The position numbers and the translations under genes were made by a program. A stretch of DNA of 64,000 bases from Nematopogon swammerdamellus (Eukaryota; Arthropoda; Insecta; Lepidoptera; Adelidae), in NCBI GenBank assembly GCA_946902875.1, contig OX336343.1, positions 8,855,754-8,919,753 on the forward strand. Reading direction: 5' to 3'. The notes below the pieces were generated by a model that searched no databases, was not told where the DNA came from, and saw only the letters and a program-made list of their open reading frames with translations. Positions 33,701-48,700 of this stretch are shown piece by piece. The number at the start of each line of letters is the position of its first letter. Position 1 is the stretch's first letter.

Positions 33701-36700
33701 TCGGGTGGCGACAAAAGTCATATTTTTCGTCGCTCAAAAATGTTTGTTTATTTTTGTATGAAATGTGTAAACATGACTTTGGGGGCATATTTTTCATGGA
33801 AATATAGCTTATTTTTCCAATTTTCTTCGCATTATTATACAAACATACGATCAGTTGCAAAATAAAAGAAGGTTTAGTTCAAATAATATATTTATAAAAT
33901 TGGGAAAAAATATCACGCGCGTGCCATCTCGGAGTTTACGGAATGTCCCAGGATGTTCATGTTGAACATCCGATTTCGCTGATTTCTGTAAAGAAAACGT
34001 ATATTATACTTTACTATTTCTAAAAGTATGTTTCTTTACGAGTATTCTGATATAAATATTGTAAAGGTATGTTTTGAATTTATTTTATAATGAATTTTTC
34101 AAAAAAAAATTGGGATTTTTTTTTCTACCTAAAATATCTGGTACTTCTAAACAAGGTAAGCCTCACTGTTTCACATGGATTTTAGGAAATTTTCTAGGCT
34201 TTCTAGGACAGAAGAGTTTATAGATCTAACTTTATTAGTTTCCGAAATATCTGCGTTTATGTCGAGGTCGGCGCTCATGTGCGCGCGCGCCGTCCGCGGG
34301 CCACGCCCATGCGGGAGTCTGGGGGCTGTAGACATATTATAACGCGGGAGCGTACAGGTTAAAAGATACTAAATCTTTTAAACTATGCATTCTTAAATTA
34401 TAAAATAAAAATTTAAATTTGTATTTCTAATCTAATAACGAGTCCATTCATTTGATACGTCACATGATGCGCTTGAAAAAAAATTAACTTTCTTATTTGT
34501 CCACCAAAATTTACCCTCAAAATCTAAATTCGTTCACTTACGCTATATATATGTACGTCCATGATTGGGTCATCAAACTCTATAGGTACATACATGTAGG
34601 TACCAAATTTCTTTTTTTTTATCGTTCAGTAGAATCGGATAAAATAAGCTCTGGCAGATGGACAGACAGACACGAGAGTGATGCTATAAGGGTTCCGTTT
34701 TTTTTTCACTTTTGAGGTACGGAACCTAATGTAAACAAAGAGGGTCAGTTCTCAGCGGCGTCAGCACTGCCATCAGTGACTTACTCAATGTAAACGTGCC
34801 TTCACTCTCCATAAGATAACCTTTTGTAAACTTCAAGTGTGTAATGTTTTTAATGTGTGTGGAGAATAATAAATATTTTCTTTCTTCTACTATGATATGA
34901 GAAGGTTCTCAAATTGCACAATAAGCCCAAAAAAGACGCCAACAACGAGCGTCGACGCTAGAAAATAACGCTACTTTCATAGCGTCGACGCCAATCGACA
35001 AATAGGTCACATGACCCCAGCATACTTTACTTTACAGCTACTTTACACTTTACAATAGTGGCGTGTCATTTCGCATATAAGTCATTTCGCGTATGTATCA
35101 TTTCGCGTATGTATCATTTTGCATACTTATGTGTCATTTCGCGTATAAGTCATTTCGCATAGTCAAAATGTGTCATTCATTATGCGTCAAATTGGTGGGT
35201 AGAACATGAAATGGACAGCCACTGATATTATTGTAACAGCGAACCGCTTCGTCTCGCTGCCGGACTACACGCACGACGAGGAGTTCCCGGGGCTGCTGCA
35301 GCGCGCATGCGTGGTGGCGTGCCCGCGAGACTGCGCCGCCGGACCCTGGACCGAGTGGGGACCCTGCGTGCTGGAGGAAGACTCGCTCGCCGCATTTCGT
35401 ATACGCACGCGGTGCGAAAACATACTTATTGTAATAGTTAGGGAGGCGAATAGGGGATTTTTCGGGCATACTCGAGCGCATCAGTTTAAGATATGAGAGA
35501 TACCTTAGACCTAATAGAACTACTTTGGAAAGTATTAGCTCTTTATCTAGTGACGCGCGCCTAGGATAGACGATCAGATTAGTAAAAAAAAATCGATAGT
35601 CTGAAATACTCGAACGCGTCAGATTAAGATATTGGGGGTTGATTTTAGTGTTTTAAGACTAAATTTAACTAATCTGACGATAAGTCCTTGACGCTGCAAA
35701 GTTATAGGGTCGCGAACTTGTAAAAAAAAGGGTTAATCCGGTATTCTCAAGCGCGATCAATTTTTTTTTTATTTTGAAGAATGTAATCTAAAACTTACAA
35801 AAAATACAAAATCTGCCGGTTTCCGCATGACCGGAAGTGTGGAGGAGCCATTTCGTCTTCCGAAAAACGCGCTGCGGCATATAAATCGCAAACGATACAT
35901 TTTACAAAAAAAAGGTTCAAATAAAAAAAAAGGTAATTTTATTTTACACAAAAAAGGTCTCTTTATATTTTTGTCTAAAGTCAAAACTTTTGGACTTATA
36001 GCATCATAAAAACTCAAACAACCGGTTTTTTGAGTATATCTCGAAAACGGAGGCAGTTACAAAAAAAAATTATATGAAACAACGATGATTAAATTATCTA
36101 ACTTTTATTATATCTCCAACTTTTTTTTTCCTAAAGCTTCTCAAAAAATTTTCTGGACTCAAAAAAAGTTCCGCATATCTGTATAAAAAATAAAATTTTT
36201 ACTACGATTCATCTACATTTACGTTGATTGTATCTATCGCTTTATTGTCATTCCTAAATTCCCAGATTTATCAGAAAAATAAAAATAAAATCTTTTTTTC
36301 GTCAGATTAAGAGAACCCACCAACATTTTTGTCAGATTAAGAAATATGCTTTCAGGACACCGAGATAAACCCTCCCTATAAAAATCTGACGCTCTCGAGT
36401 ATTTCAAAAGAATTTTTTTTTTGCATTTTAAAAAATTTGTCTTAAGTTATCGTCATGCCGAAATCGTCAGTTTTTTTGAAGGGAGCTTCCTTGGGGCCTA
36501 CTTAACACCCCTTCTGAAAATCCGACGCTCTCGAGTAAATTTTTTTTTTCGGATTTTTGACTATCTTGTATGCCTACCCCCACCACGCAAACCGGCAGAT
36601 TAGTATACCGGTGTTATCAGATATACAGATTGGGGCATACGTGGTATGAATATCTGACGTGCTCGAGAATGCCCAAGTAACTGTTTTTTTTTTTACATTT

Positions 36701-39700
36701 TTGAAAAACCGTACACGCCAAACCCACCGCTAAAATGGTTTTTACCATACTAGCTTTTCTTTTCGAAACATCTTTCGATTTTAATAGGTCTCGACGGTGC
36801 TCGAGAATGCCGCCATTTAGCGACCTCACCTCCCTAACTATAATAAAGGCAATTTACACACCAGTCAGTACGAAAATGAGACGTCACAAATGTCATCAGT
36901 GAATGACGAAAAAGCCCGTTTTATAAATTTACTAGCTTATGTCCGCGGCTTCGCTCGCATGAAATTCGTATTTAAAAAGAAGAAAGTAATCAAGCCCGCT
37001 ACCAGTAATCTGTGCCGCTACCTTTATTTCGGCGCGGGGAACAATTCGGTTTGTATGAGAGCCACATCTTAGAGGCTTGTACTAAGTTTCATCGAATTCG
37101 GATGATCGGTTTAAGAGTTATGGAGGAACATACATACGTACTTACAGAAAAGATTTCTAAAAATCGTTAATTTAGTTTTAGTGTCATACATAGAGTCTAC
37201 AGTAAAGTAAAGTAAAAGTAAAACAAACGCAGTATTTCATAAAACAAAGTAACTTACTCCATGACCATCCCTTACAGATGTTGTATTGATTGCTACTGGA
37301 TGCATGCAAGCATATAATATAGTGTGTGATGCAGGGCGGTGCTGTACGCGGCGGAGAGCGGTGGGCGGGAGTGCGGGCCGACGCTGCAGCGCGCGGCGTG
37401 CTCGCGCCGCGAGCTGGTGTGGCACACCGGCGACTGGGATGTGTGCACGCCCACCGAGGCGCCCTGCGGACGCGCCCTACAGAACCGCACCGTCTCGTAT
37501 GTGTACCGCCGACCTCTAGCTGTGATATTTCTTTTCTTGACATTTCGCAACCACGCTGTGATTTCCTTTCAGTGTACGGCACGAAAGGAAATCTCCACGA
37601 CCAAAACGAAGCACTGATAATATGACACCTAGAAAAAGCAATGCGTAATAGACTGACATCGCAGATAAGGCAGGCACCAACTAACAACCATGTCAAATTC
37701 CATAAAAAGGCAATCGTAAAATCGCAAATTGATCTGACCTGACGCACGTTTGTTCCAAGTAGAGTATGAACGTTAAGAGTAGATACATACAACAGGTCAA
37801 CTGTTATGTTTCGCTCATGTCTAGAAGATCTTGTGCGCTTGTATTTTCTTGGTTTCGACCATTTTCTATGGTTTCGACTAATACCACCTCTAGCTACCTT
37901 TTCTACAAGATGTTATGACATAAAGTGTGAGCTCTATCTAATTCTGATGTTCCTACTTCAATCCAAATCCTCCAATTATATCCTAAAATCATTTTATATC
38001 CTACAATACTTACTATCCTACCTATCGTTCAATCTCCACTATACTATTTTCTATCACAAAACACTGCTGGGTTGTAGTTGTAGGGTGTGGTTGTAGGTAT
38101 ACCTATCTCACTCACAGGCATTAGGAAAACTTATTTTGTATAGTGAGTTAGAGATTTAATTTTTTTTATTGCTTCCGAACTAGGTGGCTGTGCCCGAGGT
38201 CATCTCCTCGGAGGTGACCTCGAGCCAGGCCGGCTTTGAGGAGGACTAATCTCGCTGGGGAAAGGCTATTAAATTAACCCGCGATTTGAAGATAACTTAA
38301 ATCAATAGAATATTATGTTGGTTTAGAGCTCAAAAGCTTCAATTTAATTTTTTTTGCATATACTTAGAAATGTAGGCGATCTACAAGTCAGTTGTTCTTA
38401 TCGATATTGTTTGAAAAATTAACGACTAATATCCACTTTTTCACAACAAATTAAATTATCGGGAAGTGGCATACAACGCACCGAATTGAGGCGCGCTATT
38501 TGTGAGCATTCAGCACACTCTCCAATCGTTGTCTCTCCTTTATACGTATCAAATTGCCATTTAACCGTCTTACTCTATCGACGTTCACAGAGCGGAAACG
38601 TAACGTGATGTATGAGGCGCTCGCGCACTTACGCTGTTTTAAATATTGGCAATATATAGAAGAACTCCAATCGCACCTTTCCACCGGTAAAATGTATGAC
38701 TACGTCCGTGTACGTCCAGAAAGTAGAATTTCGTTGCTTTTCATATGTTATATTTGCTATTTCTGATGTATTTACTCAAAATTTGGAGTTAGCACTATAT
38801 TCCTCTCTCGTACATACTCGTATACCAGCAGCATCGACAAATTTACATATATATGGATACTGCTGTGGTGTACCTACCCAGCTGCATACTGCTAGACAGC
38901 GGCGTGGAGGCGGAGGAGAGCGCGTGCGGCGTGGCACGCAAGCCGCCCAGCCAGGCGGACTGCGACGCGCCCTGCCCCGCAGACTGCGTCGTCAGCCAGT
39001 GGAGCGACTGGAGCCCTTGCGAGCAGGTACAGTGCGTGCGTGCGACACATAGAGAAATAATATACGTGACCGTGGTTCGGATTCCACGTTAAACTGTAGG
39101 TCCCTTCCCTTCTTACCTTACTAGGTGGTAGGGTTTATCCCGGCCGGGTTGGTACCACCGCACTGAACGAAACGTCGGTCGAAACGGCTATGTAAATAGT
39201 TCGTGTTTTCCGTCCAGTTTAGTGTAGCCGACATGAAATGAAGGGAAGCACTGACATGGCACCTAGTTCACCCTGTGTTATGGGCTGACATCACCGATGT
39301 TGTAGGTGATGTAGCCAACCGTGTCAGGTTCCATAAAAAAAAAAAAAAATACGTCTATGGTGCGACACTATTCAAACGTTACTCTTTATTCATTCATCAT
39401 CCATAGACAGTACACTGCACTCGGATGAACTGGCAAGAAACTTCACTGGAAACTTTTTTAGGTTGCCGTATCCGGTACGGAAGCCTATTACTAAGCCTAC
39501 GCCGTCTGTCTGTCTGTCTGTCCATCCGTCTGTCTGTCCGTCCGTCCGTCCGTCTGTCCAAGGGCTGTATCTCTTGAACCATAATAGGTAGCCCGTTGAA
39601 ATTTTCACAGAATATGTGTTTTTATTGCGGATATAACAACAAATAATAAAAAATAGAAAAAGCAAAAAATTAAGGGGGGTGCCCATACAAGAGACGGGTT

Positions 39701-42700
39701 TTTTTTTCAATGTTTTTTTGTTGTGCGGAAACCTCGGTGCACGAGTTCGACTCGCACTTGGCCGTTTTTACGTCCACTTAGTCTACATTTACAAAAGTGT
39801 TTGCCACTGCCTACACAGTACGAGTTATCATTATTTCTAAAGATGTATCAAAAATATGTATTTGTATTTATTATTTATTGTACACCATTTTTCGATAAAA
39901 TAAGGTACAAAAAGGTCGGCTGAATACAACATTTATTCTCCATAAACGTAAACCATTCATGTAACATGTTGGACCCAATTGGAGCACGCCAGTCTCCACA
40001 AACAGCACCTGTTCACGAGCATCACGCCGGGGCCAGCCATCGCCTCCCTCAACCATATTTAAGGGTGAGAGGTGACCCGGACTAAACGTCACCGTAAGCA
40101 GAGACCTTAAAGTGATGCTCGACCCCAGCCACAGAATAGAAAAGAGTACCAGAAGCGACACTCCACAAGGCCACATAAAGGAATAGCTACTCTTGCTGAG
40201 ACGCAATAAAGTGCAATTCAGCTCGCAAAGCGCTGCATGCCTAACTCGAATAATAACCTACATCACGCTTCTCTTTCTATCGCATAACTCTATCTCTTTT
40301 GGCGCGATTCGTATCGTGTTGGGGTTGTCGTCTTGTGTGACGAATAAATTACTGTTAAATACTTAGCAGTTTTTTTTTTGACAAAACTCTGTGGCTTCTC
40401 GGAAGTATAATGACGATGACATGCTAATTTTATTGATTCATTTATTTAATTAGTTTCTTATTTTAATTTAATGTTGTATATTAGATAAGCGCAAAAGGCC
40501 TATGAATCAGGAACTGCCTCTGCGAGGCAGATTATTCTATTGCAGAGCCTCTCTTTGTAAATGCATACATGAAATAATGAAATAAATAAATTATTTGATT
40601 TGACATATTATTATTATCATTTCTTTATTTTCACATTTTCACCAAGTATTTATATTAATTTTACATATTTTATATTATACAAAAACTTATAAAAATACAC
40701 AAAATTATCATATTATTATTATCATCATTCGTTCATTACCGAGATAGTATTATTAGTATTAGTAGTCATTATTAATTCTTTATTAACGAATTTACAATAT
40801 TTACATTAATTTCACATATACAAAGTATAACAATACAAATATATACCTAAAATTAATCATTAAATTAAATTAGTCATTATTAGTATTACGATGCTGCAAT
40901 TGCTCCATTATTATTATATCGAAGAATAGGCACAGAATACTTCATTGCTACTGAATAGAATAGTTCGTTCCATCCAGGCGATCGACTGTATGCGTGCGCT
41001 CGCAAGCGCGGTGCTGCCCGGACTGTTTCGTATTCTCCGAATATCGCGCGCTGTAGGTGATTATCGCGGTAGGTATGAAGGAGTGTCTGAGGCCTGCCCC
41101 AGCGGCAACACGACAAGACATTTTTACGATTATTGTGCACATTCAGTTGCTATTTCTATTGATATACCGATGTACAGTTCCCGGCACCAGATAATGCGTG
41201 TCGAGCTTTAGAAAGAGACTCTCCAGTTGTACAGCGTCGTCCCTGTCGCACAGAGACGTGCGAGTTCGTGCGACCGGGTGGTCTCTTTCTAAAGCTCGAC
41301 ACGCATTAAGTAAGTATTTGCTACCGGGAACCTTATGGCATGCCGCATGACCAATAGAAATCGCCTTTCTTCCCGCCTTCAATACGTATTGGCCGCCGCC
41401 AACTCAACGTGACGTCTGTTGACCCTGTGCGGCAGTACCAAATTCTCGAACACACTCTATTTAGTCAAGAATCGAGCAAGTTGCTACTTCGCACTTGGTT
41501 GTCACTATCTTCTACTGGACAAGTGAATTGCGAGTTGTTTCAGTGGTTAACAGAGTGTCAACGACTTCGAATGTCAACGAGGTTAGCAAGTGCATACACT
41601 CATAGTTTTTTATCTAATCCGGTGTGGTTGGCTGAGTTAGAGGGGCTAGAGCACATGCTCCGACCACTTAATATCACCTCCGAGAAGGTAGGTGCCATAC
41701 CGGAGACTTCCTTTTGGGTTGCTGGCCATACTGGACTAGAATAAAACAAGGTGTTCCCTGTCGACCAACTGAGTGGCACAACTAGTTGTGCCATAGGGAA
41801 TTCATTTGCGAATTTATTCCTCATACATTACATAACACAGCTAGTTCTGTAAAATTGAAATTCATACTAAATTTTCGTGTGTTTCTACTCGAAACCACAT
41901 TGAGTGCGGCCATCTTACATCCAGCACGGTGGTGGTACTTACCAACCAACGCAGTCGGCTACAATTTGAGCCTCCCACCTAGTAAGAAGGGGAAAGAGCT
42001 GAAGTGCCTTGCGAGCAGCGACCTAGCGAGTGACAAATGTATAAACCTTTTCAACCTTTCACACTGAAGACGCCTGTATGTACTCGTATGTAAACACAAG
42101 TATTTGCTTGGTCAGTACAAGACTGGAGGGCGGCGCGACCGCACGCGCGTCGTGCTGCGCTCGCCGGCCCCGGAGGGCGCGGCGTGCCCGCACCTCGTGG
42201 AGGCCGAGCCCTGCACCGCGCGCACATACACCTGGTTCATCGCACCGTGGGACGACTGCCAACCGCTCGGTGTGACATTCATTACTGATCCTTTTTTTTC
42301 TTTTTTTTTATGTAAACTGACACGATTGGCTACGTCACCTAAAACATCCGTGATGTCAGCCCATAACACCGGGTGAACTAGGTGCCATGTCAGTGCTTCT
42401 TTTCGGTCGTGCCGGCTGCACTGAACTGGACGGAAAACACAAAGACATTACATAGCCGTTTCGACCGACGTTTCATTCAGTGCGGTGGTACGAACCCGGA
42501 CGGGATAAACCCTACCACCTAGTAATGTAAGAAGGGAAGGCACCAAGTAAGGTAAGAAGGGAAGGGCCCTACACTTTTACGTGGAATTCGAACCACGGTC
42601 AGCCTCCAACGGTCGAGCGGTCACCCATCCAAGTACTGACCCCGGCCCAGCGTTGCTTAACAATCAATAGAAACAGTCGACTGTCTGCACCACTGAGCTA

Positions 42701-45700
42701 TCGAGGCTGACTAAGTCCTCTTGACCGTCGTCGTCCACTCTCGCTTGACTAAAGACGTCCTCTACTCTCTACGAGTGAAAAATGTCTGCTCTCTGGATAA
42801 CCAACATCCATTCGGGGAGCAGAAGAAGAATCGAAAAAGAACATTTTAGGTAAATTAGTAAATTAATTGAATGTAAAATCGGTCTGGTGTGCAGGTGGAT
42901 CGCCCTGCGGTGAAGGCACAAAGCGACGAATCGTTCGATGCATGCGCGACGACGGACTCTTCGTCAATGATTCCTTCTGTCCTGTAAGTTATTTCTTCAA
43001 ACATTTTGTTTATTATTTTTTGGGGATCAGTCTTTGTGTTTAGCAGTGGTACTTAAACTATTTATAGTCTGGACTATTTTTAAAATCTCAATAATGCTAC
43101 AGATCCCCGTTGTAAGGAATTTAAAAAAACACGTAATTTTGTGCATACATTACATATGCTGTATCCCGACAATCGGGATAAGCAGAGTAATCGGTGTTGC
43201 GATGCAAGGACTCTGGTGAATTGCAGCACAACACCGATTATCACATTTCGCAAAGTAATCGGACAAGATAACTATCAAGCAGCAAGTAAGGCACGAAGAC
43301 CCACCTGCTACGTGACTCGGTGGAAGGACCGTGCCGAGGCGAGAAGTTGCTACCCTGTGGCCCATATTGTTCTTATTTTTACAACATGCATGGAGAGAGA
43401 TGCAGTGAGAGATGCAGTGAGAGATGCAGTGAGAGATGCAGTGAGAGATGCAGTGAGAGATGCAGTGAGAGATGCAGTGAGAGATGCAGTGAGAGATGCA
43501 GTGAGGCTATTCCAGCCCCACACTGTACGTAGTAAGATGTTTTGTTTTATTTTAATTAGGGAAACTGTTGAATATAGGTGAATGGCCTCTATGGCCGTCC
43601 GCTTCTGAAAAAAATATAATATGAGTGAAGCTTGTGGCTTCCCACCCACTGCACTCATTCCATGAATCCATAATGCACGAATGAACCCCCAAGCTCTGGG
43701 TTAATGGAACTTCGAATGTGGGAGCAGAGAGGATAGTCCGACAGTGCCGCCGCGTATAGTTACACGGACCGACGCGACGGTGATGTTGTGCTGTTTTCAG
43801 AACGTGACGGCAACGGAGGCGCGCGTGTCGTGGTGCTACGTGCCGTGCGGCGCAGACTGCGAGCTAACGGAATGGAGTCCCTGGGACAGCAGTGTCTGCA
43901 CCTGCGGCGTCGGCCGCCAGTACCGCGGGCAGTTCATGACGCGGCGCAGGTATCTACGAGTACTCTAGTCTTTTTTTTTTTATTTATAGAAAACGTGACA
44001 TTATGGCGCCGAACCACCCATGGCATAAGGTGGTGGGTCTAATGGCGCGGCGCCGTCGGCGCCCATGGACATTCAGTCTTTGCGAATGTCACGCCGGCCT
44101 GACATGCCTATTCATGCCCCTCATGAAGGACCCGACGAGGGACCCGATAGATACTGTACTTGAGGGGAAATACATGGGCAGGGAGAGCGTTCCAGAGTTT
44201 ACCGGTTCGGAAACGGTTATCTTTATAAGTCTTTTCGTTCCCCCCGGCCCATCGTTGAGGGAAAACATCTCGAGGGAATCTCTTAGAAATCGTCCACCAT
44301 GCGGCCTCCATGGATGGAGGATTATACTGGCTGAGGTAGCGGGAAGGAACTGAGGAAAATTGCAGAAAGATCACGAATTTCTTCATTGGTCCTCTTGTGG
44401 GCGCAGTAGACACCCTACGTGTAATAATTAAACCCTATCTTCATATGCGCTTCGCCAATCGTATACTCGTACTCGCTTATATAAAAAAGCCGACCTTCAG
44501 CGATACAGAGCATAGGAAAATACAACTTCGAAACAATTATTAAACCGACTACTGGGTCGCCGCCTTCCTACATGGGCATAGCGTCTGGTCCTGAACGCCG
44601 GCGTACCACAAGGATCTATGTTGTCACCCACACAGTTTCTTCTGCATATCAATATTTTGCCTCCGGGCAACATACATGGTTATGCGAAAGGCAGTACGGT
44701 TACACGGATTCTGCACCAGTTAACCTTTATGCTGGCAAGTAAGGAGTGATTGAGACGTTTAATTGTTCTTTACACCAAATTTTAATTTTTTTTTTTTTTT
44801 AATACTTGTTCGCTTTGTTCTCGAACTAGACTAATTTCATTTTACACAGGTAATTTATATTGTAATGTGGTATACTGTAAATTATGAAAAAAAGAAATTA
44901 GTTTTCTTGCCTATTATTTTTCGCCGCGCTAATAGAATGGGCGGATACAAAATTATATCTGACCTTGTCCTAGTGTAGTAGCGACCGACCGGATCAACAA
45001 ATAAACAGAAACGGATAACGGAAGTGAAACTATCTCGGACAAGCAGTTAGAATGGCAAGCAAGGCTGATGGATGACAGACAAGTGAGGTGATTGTGTCGG
45101 GTTGGTCAGGCGGCGCGTGTCGGGCGCGGCGTGGCCGGGGCGCGCATGCGGCGCGGAGGAGCAGCGCGCGCCCTGCCCGCGCGCACTCTGCATGAAGTCT
45201 GTCGCTACGCCCCAGATCGAGTGCCAGGCCGAGGTGCGTTTTCTTACTTACTCGTACATCACTATACACGGTGTTGCAGTTGCCCCTTAATATTTTTAAC
45301 TGACATAAGGGAGTTAATCTATAGGTATATAAAAACTAAACAACTTTTGTGAAGAAAAACAATTTTTTTTAAACAAAACAAAATTTTTTTTTCATACAAA
45401 TTTTAAATACTTATTCTCAAAATGTATGGAGAAAAAAAAATTTTTTTTTTTCAAATAAAAAAGTCGTAGAACAAAAGTTGTTCTATTTCACGTACAGAAT
45501 CACGCCCTTTCGGGTTTTACGGTTGGGGTTACAACACCGTGTATAAACCTTTACTATTTCACTTCAAACTATTATGTTAATTGACCCACTTTTTTCACTT
45601 CAAGGAAAAAATAGGTAGAGGCGGGGTTAGGCTACCGAAATTGTCTCACGAAAGTACCAGCAATTGTACTCCACCGTCATTGTATGTGGCTGGTGGCGAT

Positions 45701-48700
45701 TCAGTTTGTCAGAATTTGTGAATAATATTGTATGAAACCTATCCTCTAATCATTTTTCCCTCGAAGGAACTTCATTAAAATTATTCATATCAATATAGAT
45801 CAGTCTAGTGCCACTTCGTTGTAGTTATGTCCGCAGCACTGAAACTGCCTTCTGTTCATATGTACCTATTATTTTAATTATCTATCATTCACACAGACAC
45901 AGAACTTACGGTTACGTACCGGACCATATACCTATTATTTCACCATCAATATAACCGAAAAGAAGGTCCTGGAAAAATGCTAATAATGCGAGTGGTTATA
46001 TGAAGTCGGAGAGGTCGTTGTGAGTACCACCCTACGTTTAACTTAACAGGATCCCCATGGACATTATCGGGCATGGTTTCAAAAGAAAGCTGGAAGGGTG
46101 GCTGGTTGACAAAGCGTTCTATGATGTACATCATGAGGTTCATATTGAAATATAATATATTTCAATATGTAATTATAACATAATATTATGTATAACAAAG
46201 CCGCTCGTGTAGTATGGGCCTAAAGAATATGTACTATATGAATGTCCTGGCGCACAGCGCAGCGCGTGTATTGAAGGAGATCAGTGTGGTACGTACGTAC
46301 AACAGGAGCCGCAGTACCCGGAGGACACGTCGCCGATGTACTCGCGGCCGCGGCTCTGCGGGCACGGCGTGCTCGAGACCGCGGTCACCTGCGCGCCCTA
46401 CGAGCCCGGCGACACCCTCGAGGCGGACCGCAAGGTGGACCCGCCGCGGGGCGTCCGCTACGAGCTGAGCCGCTGCGCCGTCGCGCTGCCCGGTCGCATC
46501 GTCTCCGCACCGCTCAAGAGTCAGGTACACACTTCTTTCTCTAAACCGTTCTTGCGGCTCACTGCAAACGTGTCAAATACGCTTACGGGAAATATGTTCT
46601 CCTACTCCTAAAACGCACGAATCTTCCGATCTTCCACGCCGACCGGAATCGAACCTAGGACCTCTCGCATGAGAAGCCGGTGCCCAAACCACTCGGCCAC
46701 CCGCCGCTATATAAACACATTATAGGAGTCCCGCCCGGACCCGTTCGGAAGTCTAATAAAACAGGTAGGTTCAACTCACAGCTAACTACTAGCAAACTAG
46801 TTCCCATCTTTGTACAAAGATGGCACTTTTGATTTGTAATTATTCCATATTTTGATATTTGTGTACCTTGATGTTGTGCGAGTTTTCAAAAAGGCCGAGA
46901 GATGGCGCGATTGACTCGTATTTCGTGGGGATCTTCCCGTTCCCCCACCGATGTGGTCGAAATTCAAGGCCGCTTTGAGTGTTATTTGCGCCTTAATAGC
47001 CTTTCCCCAGCCACTTTAGTCTCTGCCTATAAGCCGGACTGGCACATTCTCGGGGGTGAAATGATCTGCTTTGCATGCAATGCTGACACGATGAGAGTTG
47101 CAGAGGGAGCCGTGCACGGTGGAGTGCGGGTGTTCGGGCGCGGCCGCGGCGGAAGGCGAGCTGGGCGAGTGGTCGGCGTGGGGCCCGTGCCGCGGCGGCG
47201 CCCGCTCCCGCGCACGCCACCGCACTCCGCGCCCGCGCCCGCGCTGTCCCCAGCCTGACAAGTCAGTATATCCATCCAACACACAAACACAACACATCTA
47301 CATTCACATTCAGATATTGTTTGAAAATTACACTCGTGCATGAAATAGCATCTCTCGCGTCTTCTCTTCGCGGCAAAATATTAACTTGTGGCAGAAAATG
47401 TTAGCGAGAACCGCATGACCCATGTGAAATGATTAATTAGTTCTCAGTATTGATTTTTTGTATGCATGACATTTATATAAAATATTTTGCAGCCATATTT
47501 AATAAACTTTGTCCTAAACTCGCGGCTGCGGACAAGAAAACAGAGTGTAGGAAGACCACCCGCCAGATGGAACGACGACATCAATTACGTCGATGTAAAG
47601 CAGTGATTCGATACCGCGGAAATCCGGGAGGACTAGAGGAAAATTGGAGAGATGTGTGTCCAGCAGTGACTGACTGACATATTGAATAAAAAAAAAATAT
47701 TATTTTAATTCTCGTTTCTTCGTTAATTCTTTTTTCGCAATTGTCAAACGGAAGCCAACTCTCTACATTAACTCCATCGTGGACCACTTCACTCTTTGTC
47801 AACCGGAAACGAGTCGGGGTCGGTCGATGAGCCAGATTCGCAGACAGAAGCTCAAGCGGCACTTTGCCATATGACTCAGGTTCGTGACGATCGAGTGGGC
47901 TAACTGTACCGAAGGCACCAGGCCGTCCAGGCCGCCGCAGCATACCTCCGCTCCGACCACACAGGCCCAGGACACCTACTGGTTCGGCTACGCCACCTCC
48001 GAGCCTGAACTGGAGCCGCATGTCACCATAAGCCGTTTCCGTAGTAAGACATTATACCTGACCCTCAGCTCATTCATCACCACAGCCGCTCAAACCACGT
48101 CATATTTCAATATTGAGGATTGTGTTTGCTGTCTCCCTCTCCTCGCTGTCTCTCTGAATCCTGCAAAAGGGACAACTACAGCTCTGAGGCCTAATTGCCT
48201 AATTGCATATAATTTAGTCAAATATCGAAGTTTTGTTTAAATGTTTTATTGAAATTATCTAGGTTTGCACGTATTAGTTTTTTCAAAATTATGGAATAAT
48301 TACGCACTTAGCGTTTAAGAATAGTATTAGTGACAAATAAATGTCTTAAATTCAAAATTTGAGAGGCCTATATCTTTTAAATGAGTAAAGTAATAACGTA
48401 CGGACATGGATTTAAGCAGATTCCTTTAATATGAAAAAATGTCAGAAGAATATTCCTTCAATTGACTGAGAAGTGTGCGCCATTGGACGTTGAAAATGGT
48501 TAAAGTACTTTCCAAAAGCGAATGACACCTCGACCTATACCAAAATGAATCATTGGTCAACTCAGCCCACAGCCCACTCAGCCCACAGCACACTCAGCCC
48601 GCTGGCTTAAATGACCCCTTTGAAATATGTATTAATTTTTTCATAGTCAACTCAGCCCGCGGGCCCAGTTGACCACTTTGAAACTCTAACTTAGCCCACA

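Noticed and set aside
43141..43658. Open frames with AVRD, RCSE or SLTA repeats
   Set aside because: Created by the 12-bp expansion in repeat family C (divisible by 3, so it repeats four residues).
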